Below, piece after piece: positions 7,001 to 12,249 of a DNA stretch of 12,249 bases. Below the pieces are notes generated by a model. The model made no database searches. It saw only the letters and a program-made list of their open reading frames with translations, and was not told the origin of the DNA. The position numbers and the translations under genes are program-made. Numbering within the stretch: position 1 is the stretch's first letter; every line of letters begins with the position of its first letter. The stretch comes from CAIVAT01 sp037139855 (GTDB taxonomy: Bacteria > Bacteroidota > Bacteroidia > Bacteroidales > FEN-979): the NCBI GenBank assembly GCA_037139855.1, contig JBAXFM010000152.1, positions 1-12,249 on the forward strand. Direction: 5' to 3'.

Positions 7001-10000
7001 TGGTTTTCCCCTGGGACCGGAAACCATTATTTTCCAGCTCTCTTTTGACCCGGGGTTAAGCTTGCTGCGGAAGGATTCAAAGGCAATTCCCAGTTTTCTA
7101 TTGACATGAGGTACCGTAATCAGCTGGCTGTTCTGAAATACGCGGTTGTATTTGACAAACAGGAAATCAACCGAAAAATTTCCACGGTATTGCTCTTTGA
7201 TCGGAATTTCAAGCAATATGGCCCGGTCGTTGAGTTTAATCATTTCACGCGAAACAAGGCTGTCGTCGAGCCTGATTTCGTAAATCATGTTTACATTGTC
7301 CTCTTTGGATCCGATGAGAAACCGGGCTGTTTCGCCTGGCTCACCCGAGGTTTTCAGCGGGACAAACCAACAGAGTTTATTCACGGGAACTTCTTTGGAG
7401 ACCGGGGAGAAGGCGGTCAGGTATTTTTTAACCTCTACTATTTCTCCGAATGGATCAGTTGCTTTGAAAACCATTAAGTAGGATCCTGGCATTGGAATCC
7501 GGTAAGCTGGATCGAACATATTGAGCAACGTATCGCTGGCGGTATTGATCTGCCTTTTAAATACATCTTCTGCGATCGGCCAGGTTGCCGGATTGTTTTC
7601 GTCATCGTAAATGTCATAAGGAAACTGTGCATGAAATTCTTCTCTGGTAAGGATATGTAAATCGGGGCGGTCCCACAATCTTGCCTTGAATGCCCGATCG
7701 GGTTGCCGGAGCCGCTGCAGGGTGATGGTTACCAGGGTTGGCGTGGGCCGACCATTGAGGTTGGTAGTGGTAATCTTCACAACGGTATCTTTGACAAGAT
7801 TGACCATCTCCGGGATGTTTGTACCGATCATCAGCGCTTTGTATCCCACGGATACAATTTGTTCCATCGATTGCGTTTCTCCGTTGAGGTCGGTTACATC
7901 AGCATACACCGAAAAATCAAAAACAGGCCAGGTACTCTTGTCAACATTTATATCGGGAATAGCGTTGAATGAAAAGCTGAATTTTCCATCGACGTTGGTA
8001 GCGGTTGTGCCATTGGCTATTTCAATTTCCGGGGAGGCGGGCATGGGCCATCGCCAGCCCCAGTCACAGAACGGGAACCGGGCCGTGCGGACCACCCGGT
8101 ATTTCACCTGGCCGGCATCGATGGGGTTTCCGGCGTAGGCGATAGCCTTCCCTGTTATGGTGAGCTTTTCGCCCAGCTTGTAGGTTCCTTCCAGCGGTTC
8201 AACGGATACTTCGAAGGTGGGCCGTTTGTATTCTTCCACCGAAACGGAGGTTGAACCTGAGGCATTGGAGAGGGTCATTTGTCCCAACAAAACTCCGGTT
8301 GGCGCAATAAAGGAGCCATTGAACGATCCGAAATCATTCGTGGTGAATGATTGTTCGGATATTTTCTGCCCGTTTACATCTGTAAACACCACTTTCGTGG
8401 CATAACCTGTTTTAAGCTTTGACCTGTCACCGGTACGCTCCAGCATGATTCCCTTAAAATAAATGATCTGCCCCGGCCGGTAAATGGCCCGGTCGGTGTA
8501 AAACATAGTTTGAAGAGTGGGTTGATCCTGATTTTTGTTCACCGGGTATTGATAAAAGTTATCGGTGATCAGCAAATCATCCTTATACCATATCTTAAAA
8601 AAACGGGAAAAGTTGTATCCATTCCTTTCTGTTGGAGGAATCTGAAAAAAACCTTGTGCATCGGTGGTAAAATCCTGAAGTTTTACGGTGATATATTTTC
8701 GTTCCTGGTTGTTGTATCTTTTTTCCCAGGCTTCAGCACGTGCATTTTTCAGGGGCAAACCTGTTTCCCGGTCAAGCAAAAAATAGCCATAACTCCCGTC
8801 GGAATTGTGTTTGCTGATATAACTTATTTGCGTTGACCAGAAAGGGGTGACGGCAAATACCTGTGTCGGATCTGAAAAATTTTTATCGGGTGCGCACAAC
8901 AGGGCCCAGAATCCAACCGGAACCTCCGGCACCGGGATTTCAGCCTGGTGTTTCTGATAATCTCCGTCATCGGGAACATTTTGCGACCACGATTTTGCAA
9001 CGGGCAGTGCAGCAAGGAACTTTAAATAAGCGGCATGATCTGAAAATCCGCCTTTCTCTGCAAAGGTATCCGGATCAGTTTTGATCAGGCGGAAAAAGAT
9101 TTGTTTAAGGTTTTTTACCCCAAGCAGCGCCAGCGATGGTTTCCCGATGGGTACGGCCGATTCGGTGGTGACCTGCAGAAAAGGTTCGATGATCGACTTT
9201 GTCAGTATTTTGCAATTTTTTGCGCCATCTGCTTTTGGATACCGCTGAATGGCTTTGTCACAAACCTCCAAAGCTGTTTTGCAGTCCCATTTGTGCTGCT
9301 CAGAAATCAGTGGTTCATACAGTTGTCCCTGAACGTTCAGAAAAGACGCCAGGGTATAAGAAATTGAAGTACTGTAGGGAGAACCGATCTGGGTCTCTTC
9401 AAACTGGCGCAGGGCGGCGAGGTACAGGCTGTCTTTGCCCGACAGGGTGTAATTTTCATGTACAAAAGCGAAGCGCTTCAACTCTGTTTCAATCAGGGCG
9501 AGGGGATCATTATCTTTCAGATGGAATGCAGCCAAGTTGCGGAAAATTCGCAGGGCAAAGCTTGAAGAGGCAGCAGAATCAGCCGGGATCATCATCCTGT
9601 TCATGGCAAAGTTAAACGATGGTGCAAAAAACCACGTCTGGTCAACTTCAAAATGCTGTGCAGGCAAAGTCAGACCAATTTGTGTGGAGGTAAAATAGTC
9701 GAGGGCACGATTTGCCAGAAAATCGTACAGGGTGGGGGTGAATTTTGCTGCTTCCCTGGCAAGGGTGTCCTGCTTGCCTTTTTTAAAAACTTCCTGGTCG
9801 ATGATGGCGTCAAAATGCCCAATGGGAATGTGTTGAAGTGTGTCGGCCCTATCGAGCGACAACAGGTAGGTTCGGGTGATTGCATTGGAAATAGTAGCCA
9901 GATCCCAGGTTTCGAGACTGTCGGGGATGCTGGAATTTACCTGTGTGCGGTTGCGGAAACGGTATTGGTTGTTCTGGTAATATTTCCAGTACACCTCGGC

Positions 10001-10408
10001 CAGGATAGACTGCAATACCTGTTTCGCCGGTGGTACGGACGCCGATATCTCTTTTTGAAGACTGCCAATGGTCGAGACCAGAAAGTTATCCTGGAAGTCT
10101 GAATTCAGGCGGATGCGGTAAATGATGGCCTTGATTATCTGCGGATCGTTTTTCGCGGTTTTAGCCTGGATGTAAATGTTGCTCACCATGGCCAGGGCTG
10201 ATTGGGGCTGGCCGAGATTGGCGAGGGAGTCGACCTGTAGCCATAACCGGGTGAAAGGGTGAGCGGGTGATCCGGTGAGCTGGTGAGCGGGTGATCCGGT
10301 GGGTTTGGCGGATTGTTTGGGTAGGGGTTTTTGCGGATTTCCATTGACGGAAAGCGCAACCAGCAAGAAAAGAACAGCCGGAAGCGCGAAAGAAAGTTTA
10401 ATTTTCAT
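4070..10408 (-). CDS. Alpha-2-macroglobulin family protein with degenerate thioester site
   Basis: This 2112-residue protein belongs to the long bacterial A2M family, envelope-located protease traps. The signal peptide is MKIKLSFALPAVLFLLVALS; there is no lipobox Cys, so it is probably soluble in the periplasm, unlike lipoprotein A2Ms such as that of E. coli. I chose the ATG at 10406-10408 over one 24 bases upstream, which would lengthen the leader. A helical N-terminal region (to about 430) precedes MG-type domains, including the MG2 signature YTDRAIYRPGQ (637-647) and EEYKRPTFEV (from 725). A Pro/Gly/Glu-rich linker (about 1238-1280) sits where the bait region lies in A2Ms, followed by VRRDFRETAFFYP and ESLTRWKFLG (A2M domain, Trp1316). 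The alpha/alpha-toroid follows (about 1500-1800), then a C-terminal beta domain with YRYQDGLGYY and FFFDYLPKGTYVFEY. At the thioester site the expected C-x-E-Q is N-A-D-A (1526-1529). No pbpC-like partner is adjacent. Three repeat tracts lie within the frame. The gene stands alone, and no convincing promoter was found upstream. Confidence 0.93.
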   Translation of the reverse strand: MKIKLSFALPAVLFLLVALSVNGNPQKPLPKQSAKPTGSPAHQLTGSPAHPFTRLWLQVDSLANLGQPQSALAMVSNIYIQAKTAKNDPQIIKAIIYRIRLNSDFQDNFLVSTIGSLQKEISASVPPAKQVLQSILAEVYWKYYQNNQYRFRNRTQVNSSIPDSLETWDLATISNAITRTYLLSLDRADTLQHIPIGHFDAIIDQEVFKKGKQDTLAREAAKFTPTLYDFLANRALDYFTSTQIGLTLPAQHFEVDQTWFFAPSFNFAMNRMMIPADSAASSSFALRIFRNLAAFHLKDNDPLALIETELKRFAFVHENYTLSGKDSLYLAALRQFEETQIGSPYSTSISYTLASFLNVQGQLYEPLISEQHKWDCKTALEVCDKAIQRYPKADGAKNCKILTKSIIEPFLQVTTESAVPIGKPSLALLGVKNLKQIFFRLIKTDPDTFAEKGGFSDHAAYLKFLAALPVAKSWSQNVPDDGDYQKHQAEIPVPEVPVGFWALLCAPDKNFSDPTQVFAVTPFWSTQISYISKHNSDGSYGYFLLDRETGLPLKNARAEAWEKRYNNQERKYITVKLQDFTTDAQGFFQIPPTERNGYNFSRFFKIWYKDDLLITDNFYQYPVNKNQDQPTLQTMFYTDRAIYRPGQIIYFKGIMLERTGDRSKLKTGYATKVVFTDVNGQKISEQSFTTNDFGSFNGSFIAPTGVLLGQMTLSNASGSTSVSVEEYKRPTFEVSVEPLEGTYKLGEKLTITGKAIAYAGNPIDAGQVKYRVVRTARFPFCDWGWRWPMPASPEIEIANGTTATNVDGKFSFSFNAIPDINVDKSTWPVFDFSVYADVTDLNGETQSMEQIVSVGYKALMIGTNIPEMVNLVKDTVVKITTTNLNGRPTPTLVTITLQRLRQPDRAFKARLWDRPDLHILTREEFHAQFPYDIYDDENNPATWPIAEDVFKRQINTASDTLLNMFDPAYRIPMPGSYLMVFKATDPFGEIVEVKKYLTAFSPVSKEVPVNKLCWFVPLKTSGEPGETARFLIGSKEDNVNMIYEIRLDDSLVSREMIKLNDRAILLEIPIKEQYRGNFSVDFLFVKYNRVFQNSQLITVPHVNRKLGIAFESFRSKLNPGSKESWKIMVSGPRGKPADAEFLASMYDASLDLFHPHEWDFNVYQRFNGLVPWDVDNAFRTASGQWFSTNQETDPTIFHPGLKLNWFGASYFGGSAMYSMHNRGGRVKFTAPQVMDMETTAGAPAGMIPPPGMVKEEEVAKVILPGNEPRSVITPQEPVVQVRRDFRETAFFYPTLNTDSAGTLIMEFTAPESLTRWKFLGLAHTKNLEYGLIVKELVTRKDLMVFPNAPRFVRQGDTVIFSAKIVNLSDRDLAGEVSLALADAITLQSQNTLIDSIPASGTGKRNQPFNVLKGQSTVATWKLFIPVSTGLSALQYRITAVSGTFSDGEEKAIPVLTNRMLVTESLPLPVRGKGTFDFTFDKLLKSGSPDNMDASLKNHKLTLEFASNPAWYAIQALPSLNDKQYDNADAIFSAFWTNSLAAFIANSNPKIKAVFESWKNLTPDALQSNLAKNQELKSALLQETPWVMEALSETGRKQNLGLFFDLDNINANLSENLGKLKKLQAPSGGWTWFAGMPENRYITQNIVAGLGKLYHLGVTNILNDPASREMVTKAIGYLDRELQQDYEHLKQYQPKNMDDNQLGSSQVQYLYARSFFMTDPKSPIQMAGLPVNEAFSYYKRQAEKYWLKNDQTLQGMIALALNRLNSKEVPALILKSLSEKALHSSEMGMYWAGERGYLWYQAPIETQALMIEAYDEIAQDKNTVEELKIWLLKQKQTQDWRSPRATLEACYALLLRGTDLLSDDPGVKITLGKEKISSDKLTDVKKEAGTGYFQLSWSGNEIKPEMGNITVSKSGEGVAWGAVYWQYFENLDKITPAATPMKLKKELYIEKNTPTGPELEPLTNDKVRMTNDVLKPGSSINQFTGSLIIGDKVVVRIVLTVDRDLEFVHMKDMRASGLEPCSPTPNPLSMRGGGSGAQLSGYRYQDGLGYYQSTTDQATNFFFDYLPKGTYVFEYALKVNAAGDYSNGITSIQCMYAPEFTAHSEGIRISVEK
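4298..4351 (-). repeat. In-frame G/C-run palindromic element inside the A2M gene
   Basis: These 54 bases encode CSPTPNPLSMRGGGSGAQ, a Pro/Gly/Ser stretch placed between ASGLEP and LSGYRYQDGLGYY. In homologues I remember, these two conserved blocks are separated by only about three residues, so about 15 residues look inserted. The DNA has an imperfect inverted repeat around GCAT (CCCCCTCCCC / GGAGAGGGGG, one mismatch) and an adjoining perfect 12-bp palindrome GGCTCCGGAGCC (4301-4312). The length is a multiple of three, so the frame is kept. It resembles the intergenic element at 4018-4051. Confidence 0.6.
4496..4530 (-). repeat. Heptanucleotide tandem repeat, five units, inside the A2M gene
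   Basis: On the plus strand five consecutive 7-mers run GTCATTC, GTCATTC, GTACTTT, GTCATTT, GTCAATG. The first two are identical and the others differ by one to three bases. On the coding strand this gives the polar segment LTNDKVRMTNDV between EPL and LKPGSS, in a linker before the C-terminal beta domain. Because 7 is not a multiple of 3, gain or loss of one unit would shift the frame and remove roughly the last 140 residues. Confidence 0.65.
10258..10301 (-). repeat. Two 20-base direct repeats with 24-base period near the A2M N-terminus
   Basis: The 20 bases at 10258-10277 recur without change at 10282-10301, giving a period of 24 bases or eight codons. The coded peptide is a doubled TGSPAH block (TGSPAHQL then TGSPAHPF) just after the signal peptide. 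Each unit is itself built of GGTGA-type sub-repeats spaced 7 to 9 bases apart. The flexible, low-complexity product lies before the first folded region, so copy-number change would keep the frame and probably be tolerated. Confidence 0.7.
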
Positions 10409-10557
10409 GGGGAGAGAATAGGTTTGTATCAAACGATATGCAATATTAGCAAAAGGCTTGAATCCAACAAAGATTATACCGGAAACATTAGATTTGGCTA
10501 TCCCAACTTCCTTGCTGATTAATTATTCTTTTTGCCGGAATTTTTCATGACGAAAAC

Positions 10558-10589
10558 CTTGACTTTAGCAATTCAAAGTTGTATTTTTG
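10558..10589 (+). promoter_or_regulatory. Bacteroidota-type promoter of the metzincin/HEAT cluster
   Basis: TATTTTTG at 10582-10589 is a perfect TAnnTTTG -7 element. CTTG at 10558-10561 lies 20 bases upstream and matches three of four bases of the TTTG -33 element. Transcription would start near 10596, leaving a leader of about 65 bases before the ATG at 10662. The 253-base divergent intergenic region (10409-10661) otherwise shows nothing I can name. On the A2M side only TAnnnTTTG-like strings occur, with one base too many. Confidence 0.55.
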
Positions 10590-10661
10590 GCATGAATTTG
10601 ATTATAATTCCCCATCATCAGAGTTGTTCAGGAACTTCATTTACACCTAATTTCAACAATT

Positions 10662-11615
10662 ATGGCTATTACACAAGCAATGTGGATCCACGGAAACAGC
10701 ATTAAAGTGGAATACCACGACAGGATCAAAAGTATCTGGCGGGCCGGGTTTTATGCACGAATTGTCGGAAAACCCGGCACCACCAACTGGTTTCACTTCA
10801 GCATTCCTACTACCGTGATCGTGAACGATAAACGACAAATGATCGATTCGGTCATGCTCCGGTTTAAATCAGGTTCAAACAAGGCCAGGGTTACCAATAT
10901 TGACATTTACGATGGCGAATGGTTGATTGCTTCGCACAGCAGCCTTGGGCTTTACCCGGCCGCTTTCGGCCTCGAACGATTTAATGTTCCCGGAAAACCA
11001 GAGATATGCTGGGGTGTCGGGATTTCCATCGGTGTGAGTTTTACAGGCACCACTGATGCACAGAATACCATAGAATTCAGCGCTGCCGGTTGCGATTTTA
11101 ACCTTTTCGAATCAGTCAGGCTTCATTTTAAGGTACTCACAACCCCCACCGTTTCAATCGATCAGATGCTGGCTTCGATGAGGGAGGTTTATGAACCGGT
11201 CGGATTCAGGGTGGTCAGAATGAGTGATGAAACGCTTAACCTTCCCGCTCTGAATACAGTTGATGTTGGGGAATGCAGGCGCGGATCAACAACAGCTGAG
11301 CAGAATACACTCTTCGGCAACCGTAACAATGTTGGAGCAAACGATGTGGTTGTTTACTTCGTTGAGGCGACCAATCCGCCTTATAACGGTTGTGCCGCCC
11401 ATCCGGATGGCCGACCCGGAGCTGTTGTAGCCAGTGGCGCAACACGATGGACGATGGGTCATGAGGTTGGTCATGTGCTGGGACTATCCCATGTTGACAA
11501 CAATGACCGGCTGATGACAGGAAACGGAACGGGAAACATCACCAATCCTCCTCCCGATCTGATCAGTTCGGAAATTACCACTATGCGTAACAGCACTCTT
11601 ACCGTTAACCCATAA
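10662..11615 (+). CDS. Metzincin-type zinc metalloprotease with N-terminal all-beta domain, no signal peptide
   Basis: This 317-residue protein has two parts. Residues 1-145 form a beta-rich domain (MWIHGNSIKVEYHDR, WRAGFYARIVGKPGTTNWFHF, PTTVIVNDKRQ, VMLRFKSGS, IDIYDGE) that resembles what I recall as the DUF6623 family; the number is unverified and its function unknown. Residues 150-317 start with SVRLHFKVLTTP and look like a peptidase domain. HEVGHVLGLSH gives the HExxHxxGxxH zinc site (His267, Glu268, His271, Gly274, His277), and RLMTG eight residues later offers Met285 as the Met-turn, so a metzincin (M10-like) endopeptidase is likely. There is no signal peptide, prodomain or cysteine switch; Cys205 and Cys244 could pair. 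The ATG at 10662 is preceded by an AT-rich leader and a good promoter. The HEAT-like gene starts 11 bases after its stop, and the protein encoded at 12150 shares its N-terminal domain. Export by a non-Sec route or cytoplasmic action are both open. Confidence 0.85.
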   Translation: MAITQAMWIHGNSIKVEYHDRIKSIWRAGFYARIVGKPGTTNWFHFSIPTTVIVNDKRQMIDSVMLRFKSGSNKARVTNIDIYDGEWLIASHSSLGLYPAAFGLERFNVPGKPEICWGVGISIGVSFTGTTDAQNTIEFSAAGCDFNLFESVRLHFKVLTTPTVSIDQMLASMREVYEPVGFRVVRMSDETLNLPALNTVDVGECRRGSTTAEQNTLFGNRNNVGANDVVVYFVEATNPPYNGCAAHPDGRPGAVVASGATRWTMGHEVGHVLGLSHVDNNDRLMTGNGTGNITNPPPDLISSEITTMRNSTLTVNP

Positions 11616-11626
11616 ATATTAAAGAT

Positions 11627-12082
11627 ATGGCCATTTCAGAAAAAGATCTTCTTGTTGCATTAAGCAATGATGAACCGCGATATTTCGAAATCCTTCCGCA
11701 ACTCGATGAAAAAGCGATCGCTACCCTTTCGGGTTTGTCAAAAGGAAATGACGTTATGATGGCAACCAAGGCCATCTTTCTGGCAGGGTTGAGTAAAACG
11801 CCTTCAGGGGCTGATATTGTAGAAACTGCCGCCAAAAGCACTGTTAAGCTGAAAAGAATCGCTTCCGCCTCTGCCCTGGAGCATCTGACGGAAGATAAAA
11901 GAGAGAAAATTGCTTTAAAACTGATTGATGATGCCGATGTAAGTGTTCAAAAATTAGTTATTAAAGCAACCGGTAACCTTAAGTCTGCAAAGCTTAAGGA
12001 GAAATTTACCAAACTTTCCAAAGAGAGCCCGTCGGGGTTCATCCGTGAACTCATTGCGGCGCTTCCTCAACCAATGCCATGA
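11627..12082 (+). CDS. Small HEAT-like helical-repeat protein
   Basis: This 151-residue protein is almost wholly helical. Paired amphipathic helices at about 43-70, 74-101 and 104-131 have HEAT/ARM character; the best unit is DDADVSVQKLVIKATGNL (101-118), close to the HEAT pattern D-x-D-x-x-V-(x)n-A-x-x-x-L. It is Lys-rich, has no Cys, signal peptide or membrane segment, and carries no catalytic motif, so a cytoplasmic protein-binding scaffold is the plain reading. It begins 11 bases after the metalloprotease stop and almost certainly shares its transcript. It lies between two genes that share the same N-terminal domain, so it may bind or chaperone those proteins (inference). The ATG at 11627 gives MAISEKDLL. 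Helix-repeat assignment is by eye and could be replaced by another small alpha-solenoid. Confidence 0.75.
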   Translation: MAISEKDLLVALSNDEPRYFEILPQLDEKAIATLSGLSKGNDVMMATKAIFLAGLSKTPSGADIVETAAKSTVKLKRIASASALEHLTEDKREKIALKLIDDADVSVQKLVIKATGNLKSAKLKEKFTKLSKESPSGFIRELIAALPQPMP

Positions 12083-12149
12083 AAAAGTGGCAGTAAGGGC
12101 TTATCAGATAAAGGTGAATAAAATAAAGTAACACAAAAAAAATTAAATC

Positions 12150-12249
12150 ATGGCAATAGCAAAAGCAATGTGGGCTCATGGCCATAGTATGGTTATAGAG
12201 TACCCCGACAGAATTAAAAGTGAATGGAGGGCAGGTTTCTTTTACCGTG
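12150..12249 (+). CDS. Paralogue of the metalloprotease N-terminal domain (3' end outside window)
   Basis: An ATG at 12150 opens a frame that is still running at the window edge. The 33 visible residues (MAIAKAMWAHGHSMVIEYP, then DRIKSEWRAGFFYR) match the first 33 residues of the metalloprotease at 22 positions without a gap, including MW-x-HG, EY-x-DRIKS and WRAGF. It therefore carries the same beta domain; whether a protease or another effector domain follows cannot be seen. Like its paralogue it starts directly with the domain and has no signal peptide. The 67-base gap after the HEAT-like gene is AT-rich with an A-run (12135-12142) and shows no hairpin terminator and no Bacteroidota promoter, so read-through from the cluster promoter is likely. 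Confidence 0.8.
   Translation, partial: MAIAKAMWAHGHSMVIEYPDRIKSEWRAGFFYR

Noticed and set aside
4103..8836. Several plus-strand open frames of 60-180 codons opposite the A2M gene (for example 4323-4862, 5697-6194 and 7686-8138)
   Set aside because: They are antisense to a continuous 2112-codon gene with clear family motifs, their products show no recognisable domain, and none has a convincing start context.
10258..10301. CRISPR-like short direct repeats
   Set aside because: Only two 20-base copies with a 4-base gap, lying inside a coding frame; no spacers and no cas genes.
10409..10500. Promoter for the A2M gene
   Set aside because: On the minus strand only TAnnnTTTG strings (TATCGTTTG and TAATCTTTG) occur, one base longer than the consensus, and without a TTTG at proper distance.
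12092..12106. TTATC-A-GATAA inverted repeat after the HEAT-like gene as a terminator
   Set aside because: A 5-bp AT-rich repeat with a one-base centre cannot form a stable hairpin and no T-run follows.

Overview
The window looks like chromosomal DNA of a Bacteroidota bacterium, probably an uncultured Bacteroidales-like lineage. The grounds are a FISUMP-domain protein, small outer-membrane beta-barrels ending in Phe, a very long alpha-2-macroglobulin (A2M) of the type found in this phylum, two promoters of the Bacteroidota form TTTG-N20-TAnnTTTG, and starts without clear Shine-Dalgarno sites. No RNA gene, CRISPR array, transposase or phage gene is visible.

Layout. Positions 1-535 (+) hold the 3' end of a FISUMP-domain surface protein. 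It converges, with a 4-base overlap, on a likely four-gene minus-strand operon (3935 down to 532): an HTH transcription regulator, a signal-peptide-bearing beta-barrel, an alpha/beta-hydrolase lipoprotein and a second small beta-barrel, with gaps of 49, 26 and 11 bases. The operon has a good promoter (3958-3989) whose spacer carries a 7-bp inverted repeat, a plausible operator for the regulator. This reads as a self-regulated cell-envelope unit whose substrate is unknown.

Positions 4070-10408 (-) are one A2M-family gene of 2112 residues. It keeps the MG-type domains, a bait-like linker, the A2M domain, an alpha/alpha-toroid and a C-terminal domain. The thioester motif is replaced by Asn and Ala at the two bond-forming positions. 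The gene also carries three unrelated repeat tracts inside its reading frame: a 24-base-period repeat near the signal peptide, a heptanucleotide tract, and a G/C-rich palindromic element resembling an intergenic copy just beyond the stop codon.

Positions 10662-12249 (+) start a second, divergent cluster behind its own promoter. A protein with an N-terminal all-beta domain fused to a metzincin-type zinc protease (HEVGHVLGLSH) is followed after 11 bases by a small HEAT-like helical-repeat protein, then by the first 33 codons of another protein with the same N-terminal domain (22 of 33 residues identical). None of the three has a visible signal peptide. This domain-sharing array, which continues past the window edge, is the best candidate for an undescribed system here.
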